In this document: positions 1 through 17,150 of the stretch, one piece after another
Layout: each line of letters begins with the position of its first letter
Numbering within the stretch: position 1 is the first letter of the stretch
Assembly: GCF_000069785.1 (NCBI RefSeq)
Contig: NC_010528.1
Span: forward strand, 1,612,001 to 1,676,000
From: Cupriavidus taiwanensis LMG 19424
Lineage (GTDB): Bacteria > Pseudomonadota > Gammaproteobacteria > Burkholderiales > Burkholderiaceae
Length of the DNA: 64,000 nucleotides
Reading direction: 5' to 3'
Translations under genes and position numbers: made by a program
The notes under the pieces: generated by a model
Database searches by the model: none
The model's input: the letters and a program-made list of their open reading frames with translations, nothing else
Told to the model about the DNA's origin: nothing

Positions 1-647
1 GCGCGCAGCGCCTCCAGTTCGATATCCGCCGGCTGCAGCGCGGGCCACAGCACTGCCACCATGTCGGCGGCGGTCTGGTCGATGTCCACCTCGCGCTGGC
101 GCGCGATGGCGTCCCACAGGATATGTTCCATCGGTCCCAGGATGGCCGAGCGCAACAGGCTCAGCGGCACGTCGCGGCGAATCTCGCCATGTTCGCGGCC
201 GCGCGCCAGCAGGTCCATCAGCGGCGCCGTATAGCGGCGTTGCAGCGGCACGAATTCCTGCCCCAGTTCCGGCCCCTTGGCCCGGCCTTCGGACAGCACC
301 AGCGCGCACAGCCCGGTGCCCTGTATCAAGAACAGGCGCAGGTGCGTCTTCACGTAGAACGCCAGTTGCGCCCTGGTGCTCTGGTCGCGCGGCATGCCGC
401 GCTCGATGGCGCCGATGATTTCATCGTACCAATCCTCGATCACCCGCACGCACAGCTTGCGCTTGCTCTGGAAGTACGTGAACACCGTCGCCTCGGACAC
501 GCCCAGGCGCTGGGCGATCTCGGTGGTGGTGGTTTTCTCGTAGCCCAGTTCGGCGAATACCTCGCGGCTGACGCGCAGGATGTCGCGGATGCGTTGTTCC
601 GCCCTGGCGCCGGACGGGATCCGGCGGGCGGCGGCGTTGTCTTCCAT
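1..647 (-). CDS. TetR/AcrR-family transcriptional regulator (C-terminus off the left edge)
   Basis: The minus-strand frame from the ATG at 645-647 is open to the window edge (215 codons seen). The N-terminal DNA-binding domain is clear: a helix-turn-helix at residues about 39-60 (core TEIAQRLGVSEATVFTYF), followed by SKRKL. The rest is an all-helical ligand-binding domain typical of TetR. The gene diverges from an acyl-CoA ligase/methylcrotonyl-CoA carboxylase operon, so it is probably the local repressor, answering to an acyl-CoA or related thioester. Two palindromes in the intergenic region are candidate operators. The effector is not predictable from sequence. Confidence 0.88.
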   Translation of the reverse strand, partial: MEDNAAARRIPSGARAEQRIRDILRVSREVFAELGYEKTTTTEIAQRLGVSEATVFTYFQSKRKLCVRVIEDWYDEIIGAIERGMPRDQSTRAQLAFYVKTHLRLFLIQGTGLCALVLSEGRAKGPELGQEFVPLQRRYTAPLMDLLARGREHGEIRRDVPLSLLRSAILGPMEHILWDAIARQREVDIDQTAADMVAVLWPALQPADIELEALR

Positions 648-777
648 GGTGTCGGATCCCTGTGTGCAAAAGCACGAAATGATAGACCGTGCCCGGACCC
701 GGGCAAGGAGGGAAGGAGCGGCGGCGCGGCCTCGGCCTCGCGCGATGTCATCCCATCGTACTCGATTTTGGCCTGTA

Positions 778-804
778 GTTGAGTCAACCTCAAATTAAGG
801 TTGA
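778..804. promoter_or_regulatory. candidate TetR operator 1
   Basis: Two overlapping inverted repeats lie here: GTTGA-G-TCAAC at 778-788 and TCAACCT-N7-AGGTTGA at 784-804. The site is between the divergent TetR gene and the acyl-CoA ligase, and shares the TTGAG/CTCAA element with the second palindrome at 944-963. Binding by the adjacent regulator is inferred. Confidence 0.5.
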
Positions 805-943
805 ATTTTCCCGGCAGCCCGTATACCTTTTGGGCATTCCGATGTGACGAGACCGGAAGTCGAAATGACGAACCGGCAGCATTGATAGCAGCTTCACGGG
901 GTTAACCCGGACTGGGCGAATCACCCCGGCGATATTCGTGATC

Positions 944-963
944 TTGAGTTGTGCTCAACTCAA
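944..963. promoter_or_regulatory. candidate TetR operator 2
   Basis: A perfect 20-bp inverted repeat, TTGAGTTG-TGCT-CAACTCAA, lies 30 bp before the chosen start codon of the acyl-CoA ligase, where a repressor would block transcription. An upstream TTG codon at 949 falls inside this palindrome, which argues against that codon being the true start. A further GGGTTAACCC palindrome at 899-908 lies in the same gap. Confidence 0.55.
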
Positions 964-993
964 GTTGAAACCCGACGCGCTTTGGAGACAACG

Positions 994-2718
<1,725 letters not shown>

Positions 2719-2775
2719 GCGCCGGGCCCGAGAGATTGACCCTACACAACCGATAACCGACTGCCCGAGGCCCCT

Positions 2776-4383
2776 ATGGCGGTAATTGAAACCAAGCTGA
2801 ACGCCCGCTCCGAGTCGTTCAGGACCAATGCACAGGCAATGCAGGAGCTGGTTGCCGACCTGCAGCAAAAGATCGCGAAGCTGGCCGAAGGCGGCGGCGC
2901 GGCCGCGCGCGACAAGCACCTGGCGCGCGGCAAGCTGCTGCCGCGCGAGCGCGTGCAGCAACTGCTCGATCCGGGCACGCCGTTCCTGGAGCTGTCGCAG
3001 CTGGCCGCGTACGACATGTACGACGATGCTGCGCCGGGCGCCGGCATCATCACCGGCATCGGCCGCGTGGCCGGGCAGGAATGCGTGATCGTCTGCAACG
3101 ACGCCACCGTCAAGGGCGGCACGTATTACCCGATGACGGTCAAGAAGCATGTGCGCGCGCAGGAGATCGCCGAAGAGAACCACCTGCCGTGCATCTACCT
3201 GGTCGATTCCGGCGGCGCCAACCTGCCCAACCAGGACGAGGTCTTCCCCGACCGCGACCACTTCGGCCGCATCTTCTACAACCAGGCCAATTTGTCCAAG
3301 CGCGGCATCCCGCAGATCGCGGTGGTGATGGGCTCGTGCACCGCGGGCGGCGCCTACGTGCCGGCGATGAGCGACGAGTCGATCATCGTCAAGAACCAGG
3401 GCACCATCTTCCTCGGTGGCCCGCCGCTGGTGAAGGCGGCCACCGGCGAGGAAGTCAGCGCCGAGGACCTGGGCGGCGCCGACGTGCATACGCGCCTGTC
3501 CGGCGTGGCCGACTACTTCGCCCAGAACGACCACCATGCGCTCAGCCTGGCGCGCAATATCGTGCAGCACCTGAACCGCCGCAAGCCGGACCAGATCCGG
3601 CTGCACGAGCCGGTCGAGCCGCTGTACCCGGTGGAAGAGCTGTACGGCGTGATCCCGACCGACACGCGCAAGCCGTACGACGTGCGCGAGGTGATTGCGC
3701 GCATCGTCGACGGCTCCGAGTTCGACGAGTTCAAGGCCCGTTACGGCACCACGCTGGTGTGCGGCTTCGCGCGCATCTGGGGCTATCCGGTGGGGATCGT
3801 CGCCAACAACGGCATCCTGTTCTCGGAGTCGGCGCTGAAGGGCGCGCACTTTATCGAGCTGTGCTGCCAGCGCAAGATCCCGCTGGTGTTCCTGCAGAAC
3901 ATCACCGGCTTCATGGTCGGACGCAAGTACGAGAACGAGGGCATTGCCCGCAACGGCGCCAAGATGGTGACCGCGGTGGCGACCGCGCAGGTGCCCAAGT
4001 TCACGGTGATCATCGGCGGCTCGTTCGGCGCGGGCAACTACGGCATGTGCGGGCGCGCGTATTCGCCGCGCTTCCTGTGGATGTGGCCGAACGCGCGCAT
4101 CTCGGTGATGGGCGGCGAGCAGGCCGCCAGCGTACTGGCGACGGTGCGCCGCGATGGCATCGAGGCCAAGGGCGGCCAGTGGAGCGCGGAGGAAGAGGAA
4201 GCCTTCAAGCAGCCGATCCGCGACCAGTACGAGCACCAGGGCCACCCGTACTACGCCAGCGCGCGGCTGTGGGACGACGGCGTGATCGATCCCGCGCAGA
4301 CGCGCACGGTGCTGGGGCTGGGCCTGTCGGCCAGCCTCAACGCGCCGATCGACGAGATGAAGTTCGGCGTGTTCCGCATGTAA
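2776..4383 (+). CDS. liuB: methylcrotonyl-CoA carboxylase, carboxyltransferase (beta) subunit
   Basis: Biotin-dependent carboxyltransferase of 535 residues, the usual length of LiuB/MccB. It transfers the carboxyl group from biotin to 3-methylcrotonyl-CoA in leucine/isovalerate breakdown. The two crotonase-fold halves are seen, with oxyanion-hole segments [16 protein letters not shown] near residue 187 and [16 protein letters not shown] near 415. The C-terminus ends in the family-typical FGVFRM. It lies 57 bp behind the acyl-CoA ligase and 31 bp before the biotin carboxylase subunit. Geranyl-CoA carboxylase beta (AtuC) is a paralogue and cannot be wholly excluded, but overall similarity favours LiuB. 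Confidence 0.9.
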   Translation: MAVIETKLNARSESFRTNAQAMQELVADLQQKIAKLAEGGGAAARDKHLARGKLLPRERVQQLLDPGTPFLELSQLAAYDMYDDAAPGAGIITGIGRVAGQECVIVCNDATVKGGTYYPMTVKKHVRAQEIAEENHLPCIYLVDSGGANLPNQDEVFPDRDHFGRIFYNQANLSKRGIPQIAVVMGSCTAGGAYVPAMSDESIIVKNQGTIFLGGPPLVKAATGEEVSAEDLGGADVHTRLSGVADYFAQNDHHALSLARNIVQHLNRRKPDQIRLHEPVEPLYPVEELYGVIPTDTRKPYDVREVIARIVDGSEFDEFKARYGTTLVCGFARIWGYPVGIVANNGILFSESALKGAHFIELCCQRKIPLVFLQNITGFMVGRKYENEGIARNGAKMVTAVATAQVPKFTVIIGGSFGAGNYGMCGRAYSPRFLWMWPNARISVMGGEQAASVLATVRRDGIEAKGGQWSAEEEEAFKQPIRDQYEHQGHPYYASARLWDDGVIDPAQTRTVLGLGLSASLNAPIDEMKFGVFRM

Positions 4384-4414
4384 TCGTGGCATGTCACAAC
4401 GACTAGGAAGCTCC

Positions 4415-6442
<2,028 letters not shown>

Positions 6443-6504
6443 CGGCGCCGGGTCAGTGCTATCCTGCTGCCTCGCATCCATTGGGCCGAGGCCAGGAGGA
6501 CGGT

Positions 6505-7110
6505 ATGACCATGACGCTTTACTACAACCCCCAGAGCCGCGCGTCGGTGGCGCGCTGGATGCTGGAGGAGGTTGGCGCCGATTACGCGTTGCAGCACCTC
6601 GATATCGCCAAGGGAGAAAGCCGGGCGCCGGCTTTCCTGGCGATCAATCCGATGGGCAAGATCCCCACGCTGGTGCTGGACGATGGCACCGTGCTGACCG
6701 AGAACGGCGCCATCATCGCCTGGCTCGCCGATGCCTATCCGAAAGCCGGACTGATGCCGCCGGCGGGCTCGTCCGCGCGCGGCACGGTGCTGCGGTGGCT
6801 GTTCTTCTGCGGCAGCTGCTTCGAGCCCGCGCTGACCGACCGCATGATGCGTGCCCAGGCGCCGCTACCGAAGCAAACCGTCGGCTGGGGCGACTATGAC
6901 GAAGTCATCGACGCCATCGAAAAAGCCCTGTCCCCGGGCCCCTTCGTGCTCGGCGACAGCTTCAGCGCCGCCGACGTCTACCTGGGCGCGTCGCTGGCGT
7001 GGGCGGGGCAGTTCGGCGCGCCGCGGGTCCGCGAAAGCCGCCGCATCCAGGACTACGTCGGGCGCATCACGGCGCGCGACGCTTTCGTACGCGCGCAAAC
7101 CGCCCAGTGA
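6505..7110 (+). CDS. glutathione S-transferase family protein
   Basis: 201-residue two-domain GST. The N-terminal thioredoxin-like domain opens with MTMTLYYNPQSRASVARW and carries the conserved KIPTLVLDDG segment with its cis-proline and TENGAIIAWL for glutathione binding. The C-terminal half is helical. The ATG at 6505 is chosen because AGGAGG lies 5 nt upstream; the frame extends to a TTG at 6481. It follows liuD by 62 bp and may be co-transcribed. The substrate is unknown; it could detoxify electrophiles made during acyl-CoA metabolism. Confidence 0.85.
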   Translation: MTMTLYYNPQSRASVARWMLEEVGADYALQHLDIAKGESRAPAFLAINPMGKIPTLVLDDGTVLTENGAIIAWLADAYPKAGLMPPAGSSARGTVLRWLFFCGSCFEPALTDRMMRAQAPLPKQTVGWGDYDEVIDAIEKALSPGPFVLGDSFSAADVYLGASLAWAGQFGAPRVRESRRIQDYVGRITARDAFVRAQTAQ

Positions 7111-7262
7111 AGCGGCAGCGCCTGCCGCGGCGGCATGCCGGCTGCCTTCCCGTCGATGTGATGCAGCCATAGCATGCCTTGCCCTGCATGGCGCCGCGGA
7201 GTGTGAGACATTGGAGTCCCCGCCAACGGCGCCGCTCGTAACGGCACGCTGGCCCACCGGCC

Positions 7263-7290
7263 ACACGGCGCCGGAGATCCGGCGCCGTGT
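7263..7290 (+). terminator. strong GC-rich hairpin between GST and VOC genes
   Basis: A perfect 12-bp inverted repeat (ACACGGCGCCGG, loop AGAT, CCGGCGCCGTGT) is followed by a weak pyrimidine run (CCCTTCAACTTC). It may end the upstream operon or form a structured leader, since it lies only 25 bp before the next start codon. The lack of a true T-tract leaves its role open. Confidence 0.45.
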
Positions 7291-7315
7291 CCCTTCAACT
7301 TCAAGGAGACGCAAC

Positions 7316-7807
7316 ATGCCTGGCAAGAACACGATCTGCCTGTGGTACGACCGCGATGCGCTGGAAGCGGCCAACTTCTACGCCAAGACGTTTCCCGACA
7401 GCGCCGTCGGCGCCGTGATGCGCGCACCGGGCGACTATCCTGACGGCAAGGAGGGCGATGTGCTGACGGTCGAGTTCACCGTTGCCGGGATCCCGTGTGT
7501 CGGCCTGAACGGGGGCCCGCAGTTCAAGCACAGCGAGGCCTTCTCGTTCCAGATCGCGACGGACGACCAGGCCGAGACGGACCGGCTGTGGGACGCCATC
7601 GTCAGCAATGGCGGCCAGGAAAGCGCATGCGGCTGGTGCAAGGACCGCTGGGGCCTGTCGTGGCAGATCACGCCGCGCGCGCTGCTTGCCGCGATCACCG
7701 ACCCGGACCGCGCCGCGGCCAGGCGCGCCTTCGACGCGATGATGACGATGCGCAAGATCGATATCGCCACCATCGAGGCAGCAAGGCGAGGCACAACGCC
7801 GGTTTGA
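7316..7807 (+). CDS. VOC/PhnB-like (3-demethylubiquinone methyltransferase-like fold) protein
   Basis: 163 residues with the PhnB-like vicinal-oxygen-chelate pattern: [22 protein letters not shown] at the start, a [20 protein letters not shown] segment, and [16 protein letters not shown] near residue 105. Proteins of this family are often called 3-demethylubiquinone-9 3-methyltransferase, but that name rests on weak evidence and this one has no visible SAM motif. AAGGAG lies 8 nt before the ATG at 7316. The function is unknown, probably a small metalloenzyme or binding protein. Confidence 0.8.
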   Translation: MPGKNTICLWYDRDALEAANFYAKTFPDSAVGAVMRAPGDYPDGKEGDVLTVEFTVAGIPCVGLNGGPQFKHSEAFSFQIATDDQAETDRLWDAIVSNGGQESACGWCKDRWGLSWQITPRALLAAITDPDRAAARRAFDAMMTMRKIDIATIEAARRGTTPV

Positions 7808-7889
7808 TGCAGCGCCCCGGCTTGCGCGGCGCAAGCCGGCCCGCTTCCTCCAGCATCCAGCGCATTTCCATTCCTGTTCCCGCAGCAAC

Positions 7890-10256
7890 GTGGCACTTCA
7901 GCAAGGCTTCATCCTGACGCGGCACTGGCGCGATACGCCAGCCGGGACCGAAGTCGAATTCTGGCTGGCGACCGATGACGGGCCGCGCCGGCTGCGGCTG
8001 GCGCCGCAGCCATCGGTTGCCTTTGTGCCGCAGGTGCAGCGCGAGCGCGCCGAGGCGCTGCTGGGCCGCGAACGCGGGGTCGAACTGCGCCCGCTGGCGC
8101 TGCGCGATTTCCAGCGCAGGCCGGTGCTGGGGCTGTATTGCGCCCAGCACCGGCAGCTGATCCAGTTGGCCAGGACGCTGCGCGATGCCGGCGTCGACGT
8201 GTATGAAGCCGATATCCGCCCGCCGGAGCGCTACCTGATGGAGCGCTTTATCACCGCGCCGGTGTGGTTCGATGGCGAGCCGGATGGCGCCGGGCTGCTG
8301 CGCAACGCCCAGATGAAGCCGTCGGCCGACTACCGGCCCGCGTTGCGGCTGGTGTCGCTCGATATCGAAACCAGCGCCGCGGGCGAACTCTATTCGATCG
8401 CGCTGGAAGGCTGCGGCCAGCGGCAGGTCTACGTGCTGGGGCCGGCTGCGCAGGTGCCCGCCGACGTCGATTTCTCGCTGGACTACTGCGCGACGCGGCC
8501 CGAATTGCTGCACCGGCTGAACCAATGGCTGGCCGACCACGATCCCGATGCCATCATTGGCTGGAACCTGGTGCAATTCGACCTGCGCGTGTTGCAGGAG
8601 CACGCGCGCCGGTTCCAGGTGCCGCTGCGGCTGGGGCGGGGCGGCACCGAGATGGAATGGCGCGAGCACAACGCGCAGCAGCACTTTTTCGCCAGCGCGC
8701 CAGGGCGCCTGATCATCGACGGCATCGAGGCGCTGCGGTCCGCCACCTGGAACTTTCCGTCCTTCAGCCTCGAGGCTGTGGCGCAGTCGCTGCTCGGGGA
8801 AGGCAAGGCCATCGACAATCCGTACGACCGGATGGACGCCATCGACCGCATGTTCGCCCATGACAAGCCGGCCCTGGCGCGCTACAACCTGCATGACTGC
8901 GAGCTGGTAACGCGAATCTTCGAGAAGACCGAGTTGTTGCCGTTCCTGCTCGAGCGCGCCACGGTCACCGGCTTGCCGGCCGACCGCAACGGCGGCTCGG
9001 TGGCGGCTTTCACGCATCTGTACATGCCGCTGATGCATCGGCAGGGCCTGGTCGCGCCCAACCTGGGCGAGAAGGCGCCCGAGGCCAGCCCCGGAGGCTT
9101 CGTCATGGATTCACGGCCAGGGCTGTATGAGTCCGTGCTGGTGCTGGATTACAAGAGCCTCTACCCGTCGATCATCCGTACCTTCCTGATCGACCCGGTC
9201 GGCCTGGTCGAAGGGCTGGCGCACCCGGACGATGCCGATGCGGTGCCGGGCTTCCGCGGGGCGCGTTTTTCGCGGACGAAGCACTGCCTGCCGGCCATCG
9301 TGGCGCGCGTGTGGCAGGGCCGGGAGGCCGCCAAGCGCGATGGCAACAAGCCGCTGGCGCAGGCGCTCAAGATCATCATGAACGCCTTCTATGGGGTCCT
9401 CGGGTCCAGCGGCTGCCGGTTCTTCGATGCGCGGCTGGCGTCGTCGATCACCATGCGCGGGCACGAGATCATGCGGCAGACCCGTGCGCTGATCGAGGCC
9501 CGCGGCTACGAGGTGATCTACGGCGACACCGACTCCACCTTCGTCTGGCTGCGCCGCGCTCGCACGGAAGCCGACGCCGCGCAGATCGGGCGCAGCCTGG
9601 TCGCGTACGTCAACGACTGGTGGCGCGACCACCTGTGGCAGGCCTACGGGCTCGAAAGCGCGCTGGAGCTGCAGTTCGAGACGCACTTCCGCCGCTTCCT
9701 GATGCCGACTATCCGCGGCACCGACCTGGGCAGCAAGAAGCGCTATGCCGGCCAGGTGGAGCGTCCGGGCGGCACGCGAGAGATGGTGTTCAAGGGCCTG
9801 GAGACGGTGCGCACCGACTGGTCGCCGCTGGCGCAGCGCTTCCAGCAGACGCTCTACGAGAAGGTCTTCAACCGCGAACCGTATGCTGACTATGTGCGCG
9901 ACATCGTGCGCCGCACGCTGGCGGGGGAACTGGACCAGGAACTGGTGTATCGCAAGCGGCTGCGGCGCAGGCTCGAAGAGTACCAGCGCAACGTGCCGCC
10001 GCACGTGCGCGCCGCGCGCATCGCCGACGACTATAACGAGCGCCAGGGGCGCCCGCGCCAGTACCAGCAGGGCGGCTGGATCAGCTATGTGATGACGGTT
10101 GCAGGGCCGGAGCCGCTGGAAGTCCGGACAGCGCCGATCGACTACGGCTACTACGTGACGCGGCAGCTCCAGCCGATCGCCGATGCCATCTTGCCATTCC
10201 TGGACGATGGCTTCGAGACGCTGTTATCGGGCCAGATGGCGCTCTTTCCGCAGTAG
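7890..10256 (+). CDS. polB: DNA polymerase II (family B)
   Basis: 788 residues, full length compared with the 783-residue E. coli PolB. The proofreading exonuclease motif SLDIETSA is near residue 154. The polymerase motifs are intact: A ([10 protein letters not shown], near 420), B ([12 protein letters not shown], near 495) and C (YGDTDSTF, near 545). It copies past lesions and restarts stalled forks. The start is GTG at 7890. In enteric bacteria polB is under LexA control; no CTGT-N8-ACAG box is visible in the 80 bp upstream, so SOS control is not supported here. Confidence 0.95.
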   Translation: MALQQGFILTRHWRDTPAGTEVEFWLATDDGPRRLRLAPQPSVAFVPQVQRERAEALLGRERGVELRPLALRDFQRRPVLGLYCAQHRQLIQLARTLRDAGVDVYEADIRPPERYLMERFITAPVWFDGEPDGAGLLRNAQMKPSADYRPALRLVSLDIETSAAGELYSIALEGCGQRQVYVLGPAAQVPADVDFSLDYCATRPELLHRLNQWLADHDPDAIIGWNLVQFDLRVLQEHARRFQVPLRLGRGGTEMEWREHNAQQHFFASAPGRLIIDGIEALRSATWNFPSFSLEAVAQSLLGEGKAIDNPYDRMDAIDRMFAHDKPALARYNLHDCELVTRIFEKTELLPFLLERATVTGLPADRNGGSVAAFTHLYMPLMHRQGLVAPNLGEKAPEASPGGFVMDSRPGLYESVLVLDYKSLYPSIIRTFLIDPVGLVEGLAHPDDADAVPGFRGARFSRTKHCLPAIVARVWQGREAAKRDGNKPLAQALKIIMNAFYGVLGSSGCRFFDARLASSITMRGHEIMRQTRALIEARGYEVIYGDTDSTFVWLRRARTEADAAQIGRSLVAYVNDWWRDHLWQAYGLESALELQFETHFRRFLMPTIRGTDLGSKKRYAGQVERPGGTREMVFKGLETVRTDWSPLAQRFQQTLYEKVFNREPYADYVRDIVRRTLAGELDQELVYRKRLRRRLEEYQRNVPPHVRAARIADDYNERQGRPRQYQQGGWISYVMTVAGPEPLEVRTAPIDYGYYVTRQLQPIADAILPFLDDGFETLLSGQMALFPQ

Positions 10257-10552
10257 TCCAAGCCAAACCTTGGCCTGCCCTGGTCCTATGAGCTCGAGTC
10301 GACGCGAGGCGTCGAGGCCACGCCGCTGGTGGTGGACGGGGCAATATGCATCCTGCCCCGGTGGCGAGCGCGCCGCCCAGGTGCTAAAAGAGGCTCTTTT
10401 CATTGCGCTTGATAAAACGCTTGCAAGGCAGGCATCCAGGCATTAATATTCGCCCCCTCGTTCGCAAGGCATCGCGCAACGGGGAAGGAGCGGCGCGCAA
10501 GAATTGACTCGAAAGAGGGCGCCAGGCGCAATAAAGAATTTTTCGAAATCAG
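10257..10552. other. polB-rrn intergenic region
   Basis: Apart from the PQQ-dehydrogenase remnant at its left end, it holds no gene I can support. The right part becomes AT-richer (AATAAAGAATTTTT at 10530-10543), which fits an UP element for the rRNA promoter. Confidence 0.5.
10263..10353 (+). pseudogene. remnant of a PQQ-dependent dehydrogenase gene
   Basis: Read in the frame of the TGG at 10281, about 28 codons give LGLPWSYELESTRGVEATP followed by LVVDGAICI. This matches the N-terminal region of the intact PQQ dehydrogenase in this window (minus strand, about 39,025-39,105), which reads LGLVWSYNLESTRGVEATP then LVVDGVMYV. Similarity is lost on both sides. It is a fossil fragment between polB and the rRNA promoter. 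Confidence 0.75.
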
Positions 10553-10581
10553 TTGCTTAATCGAAAAAATTTCTTTAAAGT
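10553..10581 (+). promoter_or_regulatory. candidate rRNA operon promoter
   Basis: TTGCTT (10553-10558) and TAAAGT (10576-10581) are separated by exactly 17 bp, with an A/T-rich UP-like stretch just upstream. A second possible -35 element, TTGACT, lies at 10504-10509 but has no good -10 at normal spacing. The position, 260 bp before 16S, is usual for rrn leaders. Confidence 0.5.
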
Positions 10582-10637
10582 CTCGTTCCTTCGCTGCTGA
10601 CAACGCAGCGCGCTGAACGGCAAAGCCGGTGAGCGAA

Positions 10638-10650
10638 GTTCTTTAACAAA
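10638..10650 (+). promoter_or_regulatory. rRNA leader boxA antitermination site
   Basis: GTTCTTTAACAAA matches the conserved boxA core bound by NusB/NusE in rRNA leaders. A second copy is in the 16S-23S spacer at 12504-12514. Confidence 0.75.
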
Positions 10651-10840
10651 CAAACAACCGATAAGTGTGGGCGCTTGATAGCGGATGCGAAAGACTTCGG
10701 TCTTTTAGCTTAAAAGTTATACAGTGCTCGCACAGCAAAACGTGACTGGATCTTCGGATCTGGTCAGTCAGTTTTCTGAGAGTGAGCGACCGCTCGAAAG
10801 AGCGAGGACCGGTCGGGAAACCGAAGGTCCACACAGAGAT

Positions 10841-12373
<1,533 letters not shown>

Positions 12374-12436
12374 CAGAGCGTGCATCCAACGTTGAGCGTC
12401 CACACTTATCGGTGGTTTGTCGGTTAAGGCCAGGTG

Positions 12437-12477
12437 GCCAAATGCAAGCGCTTAAGGATTGAGCGTTTGCATTTGGC
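12437..12477 (+). repeat. long inverted repeat in the rRNA spacer
   Basis: The 16-nt arms GCCAAATGCAAGCGCT (12437-12452) and AGCGTTTGCATTTGGC (12462-12477) pair with a single G-T exception around the 9-nt loop TAAGGATTG. The hairpin lies where related operons carry tRNA genes. Confidence 0.8.
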
Positions 12478-12503
12478 ATTGCCAAGCGATCTAACGATCG
12501 GCT

Positions 12504-12514
12504 GTTCTTTAACA
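12504..12514 (+). promoter_or_regulatory. spacer boxA antitermination site
   Basis: GTTCTTTAACA repeats the leader boxA (10638-10650) and probably reloads the antitermination complex before 23S. Confidence 0.65.
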
Positions 12515-12696
12515 ATATGGGATGTAGTAAAGGTGTCGCGGTGCTTTGATGAGAAGCACAGTAGTTGAACGCGATACCGGGTTGTGATTGTATCAACCAA
12601 ATGTATTTTAAAGTGATCGAAAGATGACTTGGAATACGGCACAAATGCGAGAACTCAACCTGTAGTGAGCGTGTCCTCGAGACACACTTGTTATAG

Positions 12697-15575
<2,879 letters not shown>

Positions 15576-15689
15576 ATAACCAGTGTGTTTCACCTGGTGA
15601 GTCGATCGCCTTGTGCCTCGATACACACACAACCAACACTACATCCCGATTCGTGACGCTGGCTTCAACCCCAGCGCCACAACCCCTCA

Positions 15690-15806
15690 TGCCTGGTGAC
15701 CATAGCGAGTTGGAACCACCCCTTCCCATCCCGAACAGGTCCGTGAAACGACTCCGCGCCGATGATAGTGCGGATTACCCGTGTGAAAGTAGGTCATCGC
15801 CAGGCT
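15690..15806 (+). rRNA. rrf: 5S ribosomal RNA
   Basis: About 117 nt from TGCCTGGTGACCATAGCG to the complementary 3' end CATCGCCAGGCTC. The internal CCCATCCCGAACAG is diagnostic of 5S. It follows 23S by about 115 bp with no tRNA between them. Confidence 0.96.
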
Positions 15807-15816
15807 CTTATTGTGC

Positions 15817-15854
15817 AAAACCCCTCGACAGCGTGTGCTGCGAGGGGTTTTGTC
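15817..15854 (+). terminator. rho-independent terminator of the rRNA operon
   Basis: AAAACCCCTCG and CGAGGGGTTTT form a perfect 11-bp stem with a T-rich tail (TTTTGTCTTT), 11 bp after 5S. Confidence 0.88.
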
Positions 15855-16111
15855 TTTGGCGCGGCGCAAAAAAGACCTGTAGCCGAAATCCCGGCCAACT
15901 CCGCCTGGCTTTGGCGCGAGCGCGGGATGCCAGGGAGTATTTGCAAAGTCGGTCGCTGTTGGCACGGGAATTCGTTCAATCGTGACCGGCGATGTGCCCG
16001 GGCGGCAGGAGATTGCCGGCCTGACACGGCATGCGTTGGCCCAGACGGGGCCAAGGTGCTAACCTCAAAAGGCGCGCCACCCTGCCGTCACCTCTGACAT
16101 TGGGAGAGAAA

Positions 16112-16366
16112 ATGAGCCGCTTGCTGCTCACCAATATCGACCCCGGCACTTCGGACGAAGAGATCCAGGCGTTTCTGGAAAAATACGGTTTTCCGCCCTT
16201 CGACAACCTGGAGCACGAAGACGGCGACGGTACGCACCCGGCCGTTCTGCTGACGTATGGCAACCTGGACCCCGCGGTCCTTGGCAAGCTCCAGCAGCGT
16301 ATCGACCATATGTACTGGAAGAAGCGCCAGCTCAGCGCTTCCATCCTGCATGACCGGTTTGCGTAA
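16112..16366 (+). CDS. small RRM-like RNA-binding protein
   Basis: 84 residues starting MSRLLLTNIDPGTSDEEI. The spacing of LLLTNI, a helix SDEEIQAFLEKYG and later hydrophobic strands resembles a single RNA-recognition motif, though the RNP1 aromatic signature is weak. GGGAGAG lies 5 nt before the ATG. It is a lone gene between the rRNA terminator and the convergent SRAP gene. An RNA-binding role is inferred from the fold resemblance only. Confidence 0.7.
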   Translation: MSRLLLTNIDPGTSDEEIQAFLEKYGFPPFDNLEHEDGDGTHPAVLLTYGNLDPAVLGKLQQRIDHMYWKKRQLSASILHDRFA

Positions 16367-16371
16367 GTGGC

Positions 16372-17049
16372 CTACCGCGACGGAGAATCCACGTCCGTCG
16401 TGCCGGGTTCCTCGGCAGGCATGGGCGCAAGCGGTGCGGGGGTAGCCATCATTTTCTCGGCCGGATAGAGCGTCATGAAGCTTCGCGCCAGTTCGGGATC
16501 CCGGCACGCGAGCCAGGCATCCCACTGCAGGCGCGGAATCATGACGACCGAGCGTTTTTCCTTGCCGGGGGTGTGCATCAGCTTCATCACCGCATGGCCC
16601 GGCGCGCTTACCGTGAACATGGCGAAAGAGTAGGACCCATCTGGCCATTGCCTCCATAGTCCGGCGACGCCAATGGCTGGCTCGTCCGGTAGCCAGATCC
16701 GGTAGCGGACCCACCCCTGGCCGGCAACGTAGCATGGTTCGTAGATCGCCAAGGCAGGGACCACGCACAGTTGGGTACGGTGCCACGCGCTGCACGACCC
16801 TCGCTTGTCGCCGACATACTCCGCGCGGACGTTCATCATTTCAAAATCTTTGGCGCCATGGACGTGGCGCGAGCGCGGCACAAGTCCGAACGTCGCCATC
16901 AGGCACTCGCGTCGGCCCGTCGCATCTGCACGAACGATCGGCGCGGGGTCGCCCGGCCAGATCTCCGGTTTCCATGCGCCAGTGGGCGGCTCGACCCCGA
17001 AGACATCGCGCAGCATCGGCCCGGTCGCCGGGGCGAAATTGGTACACAC
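16372..17049 (-). CDS. SRAP-domain protein (YedK/HMCES type), abasic-site DNA-protein crosslinker
   Basis: 225 residues. SRAP proteins use an N-terminal cysteine, freed by Met removal, to crosslink abasic sites in single-stranded DNA. The start is taken as GTG at 17047-17049, not the ATG six bases upstream: AAGGGAG is 7 nt before the GTG but only 1 nt before the ATG, and the GTG puts the catalytic Cys at position 2 (MCTNF). With this start the other active-site residues are Asn73 (MMNVRAE), Glu104 (IYEPCY) and His159 (LMHTPGKEKR), close to YedK Asn75, Glu105 and His160. It is the last of three minus-strand genes. Confidence 0.9.
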   Translation of the reverse strand: MCTNFAPATGPMLRDVFGVEPPTGAWKPEIWPGDPAPIVRADATGRRECLMATFGLVPRSRHVHGAKDFEMMNVRAEYVGDKRGSCSAWHRTQLCVVPALAIYEPCYVAGQGWVRYRIWLPDEPAIGVAGLWRQWPDGSYSFAMFTVSAPGHAVMKLMHTPGKEKRSVVMIPRLQWDAWLACRDPELARSFMTLYPAEKMMATPAPLAPMPAEEPGTTDVDSPSR

Positions 17050-17150
17050 GATCATGCTCCCTTGAGGTCAGCCACGACTCGCTACACCTGTCCAGGTGGG
17101 GGTGCAAAGGGCCGGGCTGGCCTCTCTCCCGTGACCGGAAGTCCCGGTCA

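Larger units (their letters stand above)
12374..12696 (+). other. 16S-23S internal transcribed spacer without tRNA genes
   Basis: Only 323 bp. No tRNA-Ile or tRNA-Ala (nor any other cloverleaf) can be found. A large hairpin occupies 12437-12477 and boxA lies at 12504-12514. The last 20 bp pair with the sequence just after 23S (ACACACTTGTTATAGG with CCTATAACCAGTGTGT), which is the expected 23S processing stem. Confidence 0.85.

Noticed and set aside
7808..7889. LexA box upstream of polB
   Set aside because: No CTGT-N8-ACAG or close variant in the upstream 80 bp.
12374..12696. tRNA-Ile or tRNA-Ala in the rRNA spacer
   Set aside because: Looked for by cloverleaf parts (T-loop GTTCGAATCC/GTTCGATCCC and the acceptor ends); none present.
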